From contig JADLAY010000069.1 in the NCBI GenBank assembly GCA_020849765.1, positions 362,445-426,444 on the forward strand: a stretch of 64,000 nt of DNA. The letters run 5' to 3'. Source of the stretch: Anaerolineae bacterium (GTDB taxonomy: Bacteria; Chloroflexota; Anaerolineae; Aggregatilineales; Phototrophicaceae). Below the pieces are notes generated by a model. It was not told the origin of the DNA. It saw only the letters and a program-made list of their open reading frames with translations, and made no database searches. Within the stretch, counting starts at the first letter, position 1; every line of letters begins with the position of its first letter. Made by a program: the position numbers and the translations under genes. Below are positions 16,199 to 25,932 of this stretch, piece by piece.

Positions 16199-17806
16199 TT
16201 ACAACTCGCCGAGCACGATCAGCGCGGCATTGCGCCCGTTGACGCCCATCACGCTGCCGCCGGGGTACGTGCCCGCGCCGCACAGGTAGATGCCGTCCAT
16301 CGGCGTTTCCGGCGTCAGGCGCTTGCTCCACATGTAGTCCGGCAGGCATTCGCCCTGGAAGATGTGGCCGCCCGTCAGTCCGACGCGCTCCTCGATGTCT
16401 GGCGGGCCTAGCACCTCCATGTCGACGATCGCGTCAGGGAGGTTGCTGCAGAAGCGCCCGATCGATTTGACCACCAGTTGCCCGACCTCGTCGCGCCGCG
16501 AGTCCCAATCGCCCTCGGCAAAGTGATACGGCACGTACTGCGAAAAGATGCTCAGCACGTGCTTGCCCTCCGGCGCAATCGACGAGTCGAAGGCCGTTTG
16601 CAGATAATCCTCCGTCCACAGCAAGTCCGGCAGTTCGCCGCACCGGGCGGCATCGTAGCCCGCTCGCCACTGCGCCTTCGTCAGCGGCGTGTTGATCTGC
16701 GCGCGGTGATGCGGCTCGTCGGTGCCGGGGCGGGCAAGGAAGTTCGGCGGCTCGTGCAGCGCCAGGTTGACCTTGACCGTGCAGCCCTCGATCGGCACAC
16801 GTTCGACCTGCCCGCGCCACGCCGGATCGGCAGCCTCGCCCAGCAGGCGCAGCGTGATCTGCGGGTCGGCGTTCGAAATGACGGCCGGCGCATGGATCTG
16901 TTCGCCGCCTTCGAGCATGACGCCCTCGCCGGGGATGATCTGCGCAACCGGCACGCCCGTGGCGACCGTCGCCCCGGCTTCCTGCGCGGCGTCGCACATC
17001 AGGAACGAGACCATGCCCATGCCGCCCTCGACGAAGCCCCACAGCCCCGGTCGATCCGGGTCGATGCGCCCGCTCGAATGGTGGTAGTAGATCGACGCCG
17101 TGCCCCTGTCGAACGGGCTGGCGTTGGTGCCGATCACGCCCTGGCCGAGCAGCGCCATCTGCAAGCGTTCGTCGGTCAGGTAGCGCTCGACCAGATCGGC
17201 CATCGACCACTCGAAGATCAGGTTGATCATGTCCTCGTCGCCGCCGAGCCGGTCTTCGATCTGCTCGCGCGTCGGCGCGCGTCCCAGCCACAGATCGCGC
17301 TCATCGCCGGGCCGCAGCAGTTCGACCGCGCGGTCGACCAGCGCGTTGAGCGCGAGATAGCCCTCGGCATCCTGCGGCGCAAAGCGGCACAGTTCCTCGT
17401 AGCGTCTGTCGGCATCCTCCCACAGCAGGATGCTGCTGCCATCCTCGAACGGCACGAAGTAACCACCGACCGCCGGGTGCCAGGTGAAGCCCCGGCGCGG
17501 CAGTTCCATGTCGTCGATCACGGTGCGATGCAGCAGCCCGGCCAGATATGCGCACGGCGAGACGTGGTAGCCGGGGAACGGCTCTTCCAGCGTGCACGCG
17601 CCGCCGACGCGCTCACGCGCTTCGAGCACGAGCACGCGTTTGCCCGCCCGCGCGAGATAGAAAGCACACGCCAGGCCGTTATGGCCCGCGCCGACGACGA
17701 TCGCGTCCCAGGTCGCCGCCGCCAGTTCGCGCACGGGTACCGGCAGTCCGACCAGCCCGCGCGCCTGCGCCGTCGGGCTGCCTGCTTGATTTGAACGGTT
17801 TTGCAT
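16199..17806 (-). CDS. FAD-dependent phytoene-desaturase-like oxidoreductase (PYROXD2 type)
   Basis: Protein of 535 residues from ATG 17806; the frame extends to TTG 17842 but that start has no support. The Rossmann motif DAIVVGAGHNGLACAFYLARAG and FAD ribose-binding LEARERVGG lie near residues 32-65. The C-terminus has the second FAD contact GIYLCGAGTYPGGSVMGVNG. The group is annotated as NAD(P)/FAD-dependent oxidoreductase related to carotenoid desaturases and isomerases. No carotenoid genes neighbour it, so the substrate is unknown. It is divergent from the macroglobulin gene. Confidence 0.87.
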   Translation of the reverse strand: MQNRSNQAGSPTAQARGLVGLPVPVRELAAATWDAIVVGAGHNGLACAFYLARAGKRVLVLEARERVGGACTLEEPFPGYHVSPCAYLAGLLHRTVIDDMELPRRGFTWHPAVGGYFVPFEDGSSILLWEDADRRYEELCRFAPQDAEGYLALNALVDRAVELLRPGDERDLWLGRAPTREQIEDRLGGDEDMINLIFEWSMADLVERYLTDERLQMALLGQGVIGTNASPFDRGTASIYYHHSSGRIDPDRPGLWGFVEGGMGMVSFLMCDAAQEAGATVATGVPVAQIIPGEGVMLEGGEQIHAPAVISNADPQITLRLLGEAADPAWRGQVERVPIEGCTVKVNLALHEPPNFLARPGTDEPHHRAQINTPLTKAQWRAGYDAARCGELPDLLWTEDYLQTAFDSSIAPEGKHVLSIFSQYVPYHFAEGDWDSRRDEVGQLVVKSIGRFCSNLPDAIVDMEVLGPPDIEERVGLTGGHIFQGECLPDYMWSKRLTPETPMDGIYLCGAGTYPGGSVMGVNGRNAALIVLGEL

Positions 17807-17972
17807 CGACAAGAGTCCTTGCTGAGGAGAGCGTTTGCACAAGTTATAGCGTCTCCGTCCGCGGGCGGCAAACGTCTGATCGCCGCCTGCCCCACGTTCG
17901 CCCGACGCCGCCCGCTGCCGTCGTAATCTCGCTTATAATTTAGGTATTGGTCACACCCAAGGGAGATTCCCT

Positions 17973-20900
17973 ATGCGTCGTTCGTTGTTGTTCATGCTGT
18001 TCCTGGTTTTGATTCTAGGTGGCGCCGTCAGCGCGCAGGATGCGAGCGAACCACCCGCCCTGGACATCGTCGAAACCTTGCCCAGCGCTGGCAGCGTCGA
18101 TATCGCGCCGGACGGTGTGATCACCGTCATCTTCAATCACCCCGTTGTCCCGCTGACGGCGGTCGAATCGATGGAAAACCTGCCCGATCCGCTGCAGATC
18201 ACGCCCGCGGTCGCGGGCGAGGGCGAATGGCTCAACACAGCCATCTATGTCTTCCGCCCGCAGCCCGCGCTGGAGAGCGGTGTCACCTACACCGTCAGCC
18301 TGGATACCGGCCTGACTGCGCAGGATGCTTCACAGATGGAAGCGCCCTACTCGTGGTCGTTCACGACGACCGCACCGGCGCTGACCGAAGTCGTCCCGGA
18401 GCCGGGCACGACCGGCGTGCGGCTGGATGACAGCCTGCAAGTGCGCTTCAACATGCCGATGGATCGCGCGGCCACCGAAGACGCCTTTTACGTGCGCAAT
18501 GCGGATTCGACCGGCAGCGGTGAGATCGCCGGTTCGTTCGAGTGGAGCGATGACGGCGCGGGCTTCCGTTTCACGCCAAACGACAATCTCGCGCTGGATA
18601 CGACCTACGAGGTCGGCTTCTCCAGCGGGGCGGTGGGCGCGGGCGGCGGCACACCGCTGGCCGCCGATCCGTGGACATTCACGACCGTACCCGAACCGGC
18701 CATCGTGCGCACCGATCCGTTTGATGGCGAAACGGATGCCAGCAATCTGTATGCCTTCACCCTCTACTTCGCCTCGCCGATGAACCCCGAAACGCTCGAA
18801 GGCAAAGTCACCTTCGACCCGGAACCCTGGCGCGAGCCGGATACCTATTACAACGATTACGACAACAGCTACACGCTGTCATTCCCCGTCGAGCCGAGCA
18901 CCGATTACACCGTGACTATCGCGGCAGGCGCAGAAGACATTTACGGCAACGCGATCCAACAGCCGCTGACCATTCATTACACGACGCAGCCCTTCAGCCC
19001 GGATCTGACACTGCAAGCGCCTTATGGCGTCGGCTTCTACAACGCCTACAACGAACAGACGCAGGTTTATCTGACGCATCGCAACATCAGCCAGGTCGAT
19101 CTATCGCTCTATGTGGTTGACACGGCGGACTTCCTGCCGCTGCTCGTCGGCGAAAATGCCTACGATCCTTCGCAGAGCTATGCGCCGTCGTCGGATCAAC
19201 TGCTGCGCAGCTGGACGATTGACAACGTCGCGCCGGAGAATGCGCGTCGCTACGAACTGCTCGACCTGAGCGCGGCCAGCGGTGTCGAATGCCCCGGCTC
19301 ACCGGCCAGCCAGTTGAGCGTCGGCGCCAACGCGCGCGTCATCTCGTCGCCTGATCCGGTGCGCGCGCGCGCGACGCCCGGCGATGGCGAGATCGTGACG
19401 CTGCTGTATCGCGATTACGCGCTGCGCGTCACCGGCGGTCCTGAATGCATCGACAACATCCTCTGGTGGCAGGTGGCGCTCCGTGATGGCGAGCAGGCCT
19501 GGGTCGCCGAGGGCGTCGGTGACGAGTATTTCCTCGAATCGACCTCGCCGCAGGTGACACCCGTCGACGTGACCAGTGAAACAGGGGCCCTCGCGCCGGG
19601 CATTTACTACCTGCAGGCGACCACGCCAGAAACCGAAGCCAACGGTTGGCAGCCGCTCAAGCACTTCCTGGTCGTCGGCACGGCCAATCTCACGCTCAAG
19701 CAGTCGGTCGATCAAGCGCTGATTTGGGCGACCGACGTGCAGTCGGGCGAACCGATCGCCGGCGCGCCGATCCGCGTCTACGGCACGGGCTATGAGCTGA
19801 TCGGCGAAGGTGTCACGGATGCCGACGGCCTCGTCCGCATCGATCTGCCGCGCACAGTCGATCTTTACCAGCCGCGCATGGCCGTCCTCGACGATGGCCA
19901 GCAGTTCGGCATCGGTCTGGCGCAGTGGTCGAACGGCATCGAAGGCTACGATTTCGCCCAGCCGACCGAGTACTACGTCGATCAGTACCGTGCATACGTC
20001 TACACCGATCGGCCGATCTACCGGCCAGGGCAGCCGGTTTACTTCCGCGGTGTCGTCCGCGAGCGCGACGACGTGACCTACACGCTGGCCGCGCTGACGG
20101 AGATTCCGGTGCGCATCTACGGCGGCGACGACGGCTCGCTGCTCTACGACGAAACCCTGCCGCTGACGCCTTATGGCACCTTCAGCGGCCAGTTCGACGT
20201 GGCGGACGATGCGCCGCTCGGCTACTACCGCATCGAGGTCGAACTGCCACGGCAGGACCCCGAGCAGCCCTATTACGGCAGCGAAGGACGCGTTGCCTTC
20301 CAGGTCGCCCAGTACCGCGCGCCGGAGTTCCAGGTCGACGTCACACCCGAACAGGACGAGGTTGTCCAGGGTGATACGATCCGTGTGCTGGTCGACAGCC
20401 GCTATTTCTTCGGCGGTGTCGTCTCGAACGCCACGGTCGATTACAGCGTGGTCGCCCAACCCTATTACTTCAGCGCGCCGGGCGCACCCAACTACAGCTA
20501 CACCGACTTCAACTATGACGCCGGGCCGAGCGAGATCTACGGCGGGTTTGCCGGAGAGGTCGCCAGCGGCAGCGGCACGACCGATGCGCAGGGCCAGTTC
20601 ATGATCGAAGTGCCCGCGGATCTGAAAGACGCGACCCAGAGCCAGACGTTTACGATTGAGGCGGTCGTCAGCGATGAGAGCGGCCAGGCTGTGGCCGGGC
20701 GCACCGACGTCGTCGTGCACAAGGGGCTGCTCTACGTCGGCGTCAAGCCGCAGGAATACGTCGGGACGGCGGGCCAGGAGTCCGTCGTCGACTTGATCGC
20801 CATCGACTGGGCGGGTGATCGTCTGTTGGGCGTCGCCGACCAGACGATTGACGTCGAAGTCGTCGAACGGCGTTGGTCGAGCGTGCTCGAAGAAGATGAA

Positions 20901-23894
20901 AACGGTCGCACGAACTGGACTTGGGAGGTCGAGGACATCCCCGTCACCAGCGGCAGCGTCACCACCGGCGATGACGGTAAAGCGACCTTCAGCTTCGTCC
21001 CACCCGCGGGCGGTGTCTATCAAGTCAAGGCGACGACCCGCGATGACCGGGGCAATACCATCGTCGCGTCGACCACGCTCTGGGTCTCCAGCGGCGATTA
21101 CATCGTCTGGCGCCAGCAGAACAGCAACCGCATCGACCTGATCGCCGATCGCGATGAGTACGAAGTCGGCGACACCGCCGAAATCCTGATCGCTTCGCCA
21201 TTCCAGGGCGACGCCGAGGCATTGATCACCGTCGAGCGAGGCGACGTCCTGAAGGTAGAACGCGTCACGTTGACGAGCAATTCCTACGTCTATCATCTGC
21301 CGATCACGGCGGACTTTGCGCCGAACGCGTTCGTCAGTGTCATGATCGTCAAGGGCGTCGATGAGAACAACCCGGTGGCGGCCTTCCGCATGGGCATGGT
21401 GCAGATCGGCGTCGATAACAGCCAGAAGGAACTGACGCTCGACATCACCCCGGACACCGATCAGGCCGGGCCGGGCGACGAAGTGACCTACACCCTGCGC
21501 GTGACCGATTACGCGGGTAACCCGGTGCAGGCGGAGATCGGCGTCGGCCTGACCGATCTGGCCTCGCTCACCATCGCCGATCCGAACACGATCCCGATCC
21601 TGGATTACTTCTACGGACGCCAGAACCTGGGCGTGCGCACGTCGACCGCGCTGACGATCAACACCGATCAGCTAACGCAGGAAGTGCTGGATACGATCAA
21701 GGGCGGCGGCGGCGGCTTTGGCGAGGGCGGTATCTTCGACATCCGCGAGGAATTCGTCGATACGGCCTACTGGAATGCCGCGCTCGTGACCGACGCCAAC
21801 GGCGAAGCGCAGTTCACCATCACACTGCCGGATAACCTGACGACGTGGCGGCTGGATGCCCGTGCGGTCACCCGTGGCACGGATGGCGACCTGCTCGTCG
21901 GCCAGGACACGTTCGACCTGCTGAGCACCAAGCCACTGCTCATTCGCCCGGTGACACCGCGCTTCTTCGTCAATGGCGATAGCGCGGTTGTGGCGGCGCT
22001 CGTCAATAACAATACCGATCAAGAGGCCGTGGTCGACGTCAAGCTCGAGGTCGGCGGGCCGAGCATGGCTGAGTTGAACAGCCCGGACACGCAGACCGTC
22101 ACTATCCCGGCGGGTGGTCGCCAGCGTGTCGAGTGGTCGCTCGACGTGGGCGACGCCGAGGGCATGTCGCTCCTGTTCTACGCTATCGGCCAGAATCTCG
22201 ATTACAACGATGCCAGCGTGCCGCCGCTCGGCCAGGGGCCGGATCATCTACTGCCGATCTACAGCTACAGCGCGCCGGAGATCGTCGCGACCGGCGGCGT
22301 GCTCGAAGCACCGGAGACGCGCCAGGAGACCGTCAGCCTGCCGGCAGATCTTCACGCCACCGGCGCCGATTTGACACTGGATGTGCAGCCATCGCTGGCG
22401 GCAGCTGCCCTCAGCGATCTCAAAGCGCTCGACTTCCCGGCTCGCCCGTCGGCGGAGGCGGTCGTCAGCGCTTTCCTGCCCAACCTGATGACCAACAAAG
22501 CGATTGAGACCATCGGCCTGTCCGCCGACGATTTGCAGGGTGAGCTGCGCGACAACATCTCGCGGGCGCTGCAATATCTGTACAGCGCGCAGAAGGTCGA
22601 TGGCGGTTGGGGTTGGTACACGCGCGAGCAGAGCGACATCGTCGTGACGGCCTACGCGCTGATTGGCCTCTCGGAGGCGCAGGCGCAGGGCTTCGATGTC
22701 GACGCGCAGACCATCAGCAGTGCGCAGCGCTTCCTGAGCAGCCGGATGATCGTCCCCAGCCTCAACATCGAGCAGTGGCGGCTCAACCGGCAGGCGTTCA
22801 TGCTCTACGCACTGGCGCGCTCCGGTGCGCCGGATGTGGCCCGCTCGGCGACGCTCTACGAATCGCGCGGTTCGCTCGGCTACTATGCGCGCGCGTTGCT
22901 GGCGCGGACGCTCGCCATCATCGATCCGGATGATCCGCGCGTGCAAAGCCTGCTCGATGGACTGGCGCAGGACGCGATCACGAGCGCCAACGGTGTCCAT
23001 TGGGAAGAAGAACAGCGCGATACCTACAACTGGAACACCGACACGCGCACGACAGCCATTGCGCTGGAAACCTACGCGACGCTGCGCCCGCAGAGCGATC
23101 TGCTGCCGGGCATGGTGCGCTGGCTCATGATCGCGCGGCAGTCCGAGGGCTGGGAGACGCGCCAGGAGACCGCCTGGGCGTTGATGGGCCTGAGCGCAGC
23201 CGCGGAGGCGCTCGACGAGCAGGCAGGCCAGACGGCGGATGTTTGCGCCGCCGTCGACGACCAACACGTCATCGACTGCCAGACGATTGACGATGGCCTG
23301 AGCGTGACCACCGGCGACATCGCGCTCGACGGCGAAACGACCGTCGCTCTCGAGGCGCAGGCGGGCACTGTCTACTACACGGCACAGCTTCACGCTTATC
23401 TGCCGGTGGCCGAGGTCGAGCCGCTCAACCGCGGCATCGTCATCGAACGGCGCTACACAATGGGCGATGGCGACGCCATGCAGACGGTCACGGGCGCGCA
23501 GGTCGGCGATACGGTCACCGTGCGGCTGACCATCATTGCGCCCAACGACCTGCACTACGTCGTCGTCGAAGATCCGATCCCGGCGGGCACGGATGCCGTC
23601 AACCCGGATCTCGCCATCAGCCAGCAGGTCGGCACACGCCCCGAACTCAGCCGCGAAGATCCGCTTAGCCAGGGATGGGGCTGGTGGTGGTTCGGCAACA
23701 TCGAATTCCGCGACGAGAAGGTCGTCCTGAACGCGACCTATCTCCCGGCGGGGACGTATGAATTCGTCTACACCATCCGCGCAGGACTGCCCGGCGAGTA
23801 CAACGTCATCCCGGCGTCGGCGCGTGAGGCGTACTTCCCGGAGGTGTTTGGGCGCAGTGCCGGAGCACTGTTCACCATCACCGACGCGGAGTAA
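17973..23894 (+). CDS. Large secreted alpha-2-macroglobulin family protein, thioester motif absent, SH3-like insert
   Basis: Protein of 1973 residues with signal peptide MRRSLLFMLFLVLILGGAVS (no lipobox). Order: two SbsA-type Ig-like domains (about 30-240); an inserted bacterial SH3-like module near 449-530 (DPVRARATPGDGEIV, GGPECIDN, LWWQV, WVAEG); MG2 with YTDRPIYRPGQPVYFRGVVR near 671-695; the A2M core AYWNAALVTDANGEAQFTIT near 1265; a helical thioester-type domain near 1480-1790; and a C-terminal receptor-like domain. Where thioester members read YGCVEQ, this one reads FPARPSAEAVVSAFLPNL, with no cysteine. It therefore cannot trap proteases covalently and resembles the thioester-less YfaS class. 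An intrinsic terminator follows. Confidence 0.93.
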   Translation: MRRSLLFMLFLVLILGGAVSAQDASEPPALDIVETLPSAGSVDIAPDGVITVIFNHPVVPLTAVESMENLPDPLQITPAVAGEGEWLNTAIYVFRPQPALESGVTYTVSLDTGLTAQDASQMEAPYSWSFTTTAPALTEVVPEPGTTGVRLDDSLQVRFNMPMDRAATEDAFYVRNADSTGSGEIAGSFEWSDDGAGFRFTPNDNLALDTTYEVGFSSGAVGAGGGTPLAADPWTFTTVPEPAIVRTDPFDGETDASNLYAFTLYFASPMNPETLEGKVTFDPEPWREPDTYYNDYDNSYTLSFPVEPSTDYTVTIAAGAEDIYGNAIQQPLTIHYTTQPFSPDLTLQAPYGVGFYNAYNEQTQVYLTHRNISQVDLSLYVVDTADFLPLLVGENAYDPSQSYAPSSDQLLRSWTIDNVAPENARRYELLDLSAASGVECPGSPASQLSVGANARVISSPDPVRARATPGDGEIVTLLYRDYALRVTGGPECIDNILWWQVALRDGEQAWVAEGVGDEYFLESTSPQVTPVDVTSETGALAPGIYYLQATTPETEANGWQPLKHFLVVGTANLTLKQSVDQALIWATDVQSGEPIAGAPIRVYGTGYELIGEGVTDADGLVRIDLPRTVDLYQPRMAVLDDGQQFGIGLAQWSNGIEGYDFAQPTEYYVDQYRAYVYTDRPIYRPGQPVYFRGVVRERDDVTYTLAALTEIPVRIYGGDDGSLLYDETLPLTPYGTFSGQFDVADDAPLGYYRIEVELPRQDPEQPYYGSEGRVAFQVAQYRAPEFQVDVTPEQDEVVQGDTIRVLVDSRYFFGGVVSNATVDYSVVAQPYYFSAPGAPNYSYTDFNYDAGPSEIYGGFAGEVASGSGTTDAQGQFMIEVPADLKDATQSQTFTIEAVVSDESGQAVAGRTDVVVHKGLLYVGVKPQEYVGTAGQESVVDLIAIDWAGDRLLGVADQTIDVEVVERRWSSVLEEDENGRTNWTWEVEDIPVTSGSVTTGDDGKATFSFVPPAGGVYQVKATTRDDRGNTIVASTTLWVSSGDYIVWRQQNSNRIDLIADRDEYEVGDTAEILIASPFQGDAEALITVERGDVLKVERVTLTSNSYVYHLPITADFAPNAFVSVMIVKGVDENNPVAAFRMGMVQIGVDNSQKELTLDITPDTDQAGPGDEVTYTLRVTDYAGNPVQAEIGVGLTDLASLTIADPNTIPILDYFYGRQNLGVRTSTALTINTDQLTQEVLDTIKGGGGGFGEGGIFDIREEFVDTAYWNAALVTDANGEAQFTITLPDNLTTWRLDARAVTRGTDGDLLVGQDTFDLLSTKPLLIRPVTPRFFVNGDSAVVAALVNNNTDQEAVVDVKLEVGGPSMAELNSPDTQTVTIPAGGRQRVEWSLDVGDAEGMSLLFYAIGQNLDYNDASVPPLGQGPDHLLPIYSYSAPEIVATGGVLEAPETRQETVSLPADLHATGADLTLDVQPSLAAAALSDLKALDFPARPSAEAVVSAFLPNLMTNKAIETIGLSADDLQGELRDNISRALQYLYSAQKVDGGWGWYTREQSDIVVTAYALIGLSEAQAQGFDVDAQTISSAQRFLSSRMIVPSLNIEQWRLNRQAFMLYALARSGAPDVARSATLYESRGSLGYYARALLARTLAIIDPDDPRVQSLLDGLAQDAITSANGVHWEEEQRDTYNWNTDTRTTAIALETYATLRPQSDLLPGMVRWLMIARQSEGWETRQETAWALMGLSAAAEALDEQAGQTADVCAAVDDQHVIDCQTIDDGLSVTTGDIALDGETTVALEAQAGTVYYTAQLHAYLPVAEVEPLNRGIVIERRYTMGDGDAMQTVTGAQVGDTVTVRLTIIAPNDLHYVVVEDPIPAGTDAVNPDLAISQQVGTRPELSREDPLSQGWGWWWFGNIEFRDEKVVLNATYLPAGTYEFVYTIRAGLPGEYNVIPASAREAYFPEVFGRSAGALFTITDAE

Positions 23895-23916
23895 GCCTAT
23901 CTCCCGGAAGGTAAAA

Positions 23917-23948
23917 GGGCGAGCTAGAGCGTTCTGGCTCGCCTTTTT
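23917..23948 (+). terminator. Intrinsic terminator after the macroglobulin gene
   Basis: GGCGAGC (23918-23924) pairs with GCTCGCC (23937-23943), followed by six Ts. It separates the macroglobulin gene from glpK. Confidence 0.8.
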
Positions 23949-24019
23949 TCTTTGCGCCGACCGGGGGTTTGCGGTTGAATCTGCCCCATGAGTTTCGGCC
24001 TCTGTATAAGGAGTGAACA

Positions 24020-25516
24020 ATGTCCACCAAATACGTCGCCGCTGTGGATCAGGGGACGACCAGCACGCGCTGCATGATCTTCGACCACGCCAGTCACGTC
24101 ATCGCCGCCGAACAAATGGAGCACCGCCAGATCCTGCCGCGCGCGGGCTGGGTCGAACACGACCCGTTGGAGATCTGGCAGCGCGCGCAAGAAGTCATCG
24201 CCTCTGCCCTATCACAGGCGCAATTGACGCCGGGGGACATCGTCGCGCTGGGCATCACCAACCAGCGTGAGACGACCGTCGTCTGGGACAAACACACAGG
24301 CCAGCCGCTGCACCCGGCCATCGTCTGGCAGGATACGCGCACCAACGACATCGTCGCGCGTCTCTCGGCAGAAGGCGGCGCGGATCGCTTCCGCGATAAG
24401 ACCGGCCTGCCCGTCTCGACCTATTTTTCCGGCACCAAGCTGATCTGGCTGCTCGAAAACGTCGACGGCCTGCGCGCAGCCGCGCAGCGTGGCGATGCCC
24501 TCTTCGGCACGATTGACAGCTGGCTCGTCTGGAACATGACCGGCGGCCAGGTCCACATCACCGACGTAACCAATGCCAGCCGCACGCTGCTGATGAACCT
24601 GCAAACGCTCGATTGGGACGACGATCTGCTCAAGACGCTCGACATCCCACGCGCGATGCTGCCGCAGATCCGCCCATCGAGTGACCCGACGCCCTACGGC
24701 AGCTACCGCATGCACGGCGGCGCCATCCCGATCACTGGCATCCTCGGCGATCAGCAGGCCGCCCTCTATGGGCAAACCTGCTTCTCCGTTGGCGAGGCCA
24801 AGAACACCTATGGCACCGGCAATTTCATGCTCATCAACACCGGCACCGAAGCCGTGCCGAGCAAAAGCGGCCTGCTGACGACTGTCGGCTACAAGATCGG
24901 CGATCAGGCAGCTGTCTACGCGCTCGAAGGCAGCATCGCCGTGACCGGTTCGCTCGTGCAGTGGCTGCGCGATAACCTGGGCCTGATCCGCAACGCGAAA
25001 GAAGTCGAAGATCTGGCGCACACGGTGCAGGATAACGGCGGTATTTACTTCGTGCCCGCTTTCTCCGGCCTGTTCGCACCCTATTGGCGTCCAGATGCGC
25101 GCGGCGTCATCGTCGGCATGACGCGCTACGTCAACAAGGGGCACATCGCCCGCGCCGCGTTGGAGGCGACCGCCTACCAGACGCGCGAGGTGGTCGAGGC
25201 CATGCGCCAGGACTCCGGCGTCGAGGTCACCACGCTCAAGGTCGACGGCGGCATGACGCGCAACAACCTACTCATGCAGTTCCAGGCGGATATTCTCGGC
25301 GTGCCGGTCGTACGCCCGACCATCAGCGAGACGACCGCGCTCGGCGCGGCCTATGCTGCCGGGCTGGCGGTCGGCTTCTGGGCCGGTGAGGATGATCTGC
25401 GTAAGAACTGGGGTGTTGACCAGGAGTGGACGCCGCAAATGGATGGCGGTGTGCGCGAGGAACTGTTCAAGAACTGGAAGAAAGCTGTCCAGCGCACACT
25501 CGACTGGGTGGAATAG
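24020..25516 (+). CDS. glpK: Glycerol kinase
   Basis: Protein of 498 residues, the normal length, that phosphorylates glycerol to glycerol-3-phosphate with ATP. FGGY kinase motifs: AAVDQGTTSTRCMIFD, ITNQRETTVVWDKHTG, IVWQDTRTND, GILGDQQAALYGQTCF, NTYGTGNFMLINTG and the C-terminal ALEATAYQTREVVEAMR with LKVDGGMTRNNLLMQFQADI. Start ATG 24020 follows AAGGAG. No glycerol facilitator or glycerol-3-phosphate dehydrogenase is adjacent. Confidence 0.97.
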   Translation: MSTKYVAAVDQGTTSTRCMIFDHASHVIAAEQMEHRQILPRAGWVEHDPLEIWQRAQEVIASALSQAQLTPGDIVALGITNQRETTVVWDKHTGQPLHPAIVWQDTRTNDIVARLSAEGGADRFRDKTGLPVSTYFSGTKLIWLLENVDGLRAAAQRGDALFGTIDSWLVWNMTGGQVHITDVTNASRTLLMNLQTLDWDDDLLKTLDIPRAMLPQIRPSSDPTPYGSYRMHGGAIPITGILGDQQAALYGQTCFSVGEAKNTYGTGNFMLINTGTEAVPSKSGLLTTVGYKIGDQAAVYALEGSIAVTGSLVQWLRDNLGLIRNAKEVEDLAHTVQDNGGIYFVPAFSGLFAPYWRPDARGVIVGMTRYVNKGHIARAALEATAYQTREVVEAMRQDSGVEVTTLKVDGGMTRNNLLMQFQADILGVPVVRPTISETTALGAAYAAGLAVGFWAGEDDLRKNWGVDQEWTPQMDGGVREELFKNWKKAVQRTLDWVE

Positions 25517-25599
25517 CCACTTTGCATGCTCTAGCGGGTGCGTAAATTCGCCACGGGCACGGGGTTGCCACCTTCCTAATGCTCTGTCCGCCAACTGAC

Positions 25600-25651
25600 C
25601 TATGCGAGATCGCGCCATCACGCCCATGTGACCTGATGGCATCTCGCATAG
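25600..25651. promoter_or_regulatory. Long stem-loop upstream of the DUF1328 gene
   Basis: CTATGCGAGAT (25600-25610) pairs with ATCTCGCATAG (25641-25651); inside it GCCATCA (25614-25620) pairs with TGATGGC (25634-25640), leaving a 3-base bulge and a 13-base loop. Eighteen base pairs in a non-coding gap suggest a structured 5' leader or operator of the small-protein genes that follow. There is no T-run, so it is not an ordinary terminator of glpK. Confidence 0.55.
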
Positions 25652-25694
25652 ACTGGTAGCAACGTGAGAGAGCAGCAAAGAAGGAGACAGTCTC

Positions 25695-25859
25695 ATGTTG
25701 AGTTGGGCAATTCTTTTCCTGGTCGTCGCAATCGTGGCAGCAATCTTTGGTTTCGGCGGTATCGCCGGTACCGCGGCGGGCATCGCGCAGCTTCTGTTCG
25801 TCGTGTTCGTCGTGCTCTTTATTGCGTCACTGATCTTCGGTCGCCGTTCGAGCGTCTGA
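25695..25859 (+). CDS. Small DUF1328 (YtjA-like) membrane protein
   Basis: A 54-residue protein starting MLSWAILFLVVAIVAAIFGF and ending SLIFGRRSSV. It has two hydrophobic helices joined by a glycine-rich turn (GFGGIAGTAAGIAQ), the exact layout of the DUF1328/YtjA family. AAGGAG at 25681-25686 gives a good ribosome site. These proteins are often induced by osmotic or envelope stress, though their role is unknown. A terminator-like hairpin separates it from the YggT-like gene. Confidence 0.85.
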   Translation: MLSWAILFLVVAIVAAIFGFGGIAGTAAGIAQLLFVVFVVLFIASLIFGRRSSV

Positions 25860-25876
25860 TCGACCAGGCACGAACT

Positions 25877-25906
25877 GAGCCGGTTGCTTTCGAGCACCGG
25901 CTCTTT
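25877..25906 (+). terminator. Terminator-like hairpin after the DUF1328 gene
   Basis: GAGCCGGT (25877-25884) pairs with ACCGGCTC (25896-25903), followed by TTTCT. The T-run is short, so partial read-through into the next gene is likely. Confidence 0.6.
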
Positions 25907-25932
25907 CTGTCCCCCCAAGAGGAGGCATCATC

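Noticed and set aside
19299..21296. Long minus-strand open frame (665 codons) across the macroglobulin gene
   Set aside because: It is antisense to a well-supported A2M gene, has no recognisable motifs and shows the Arg/Ala/Asp-rich composition of antisense frames in GC-rich DNA.
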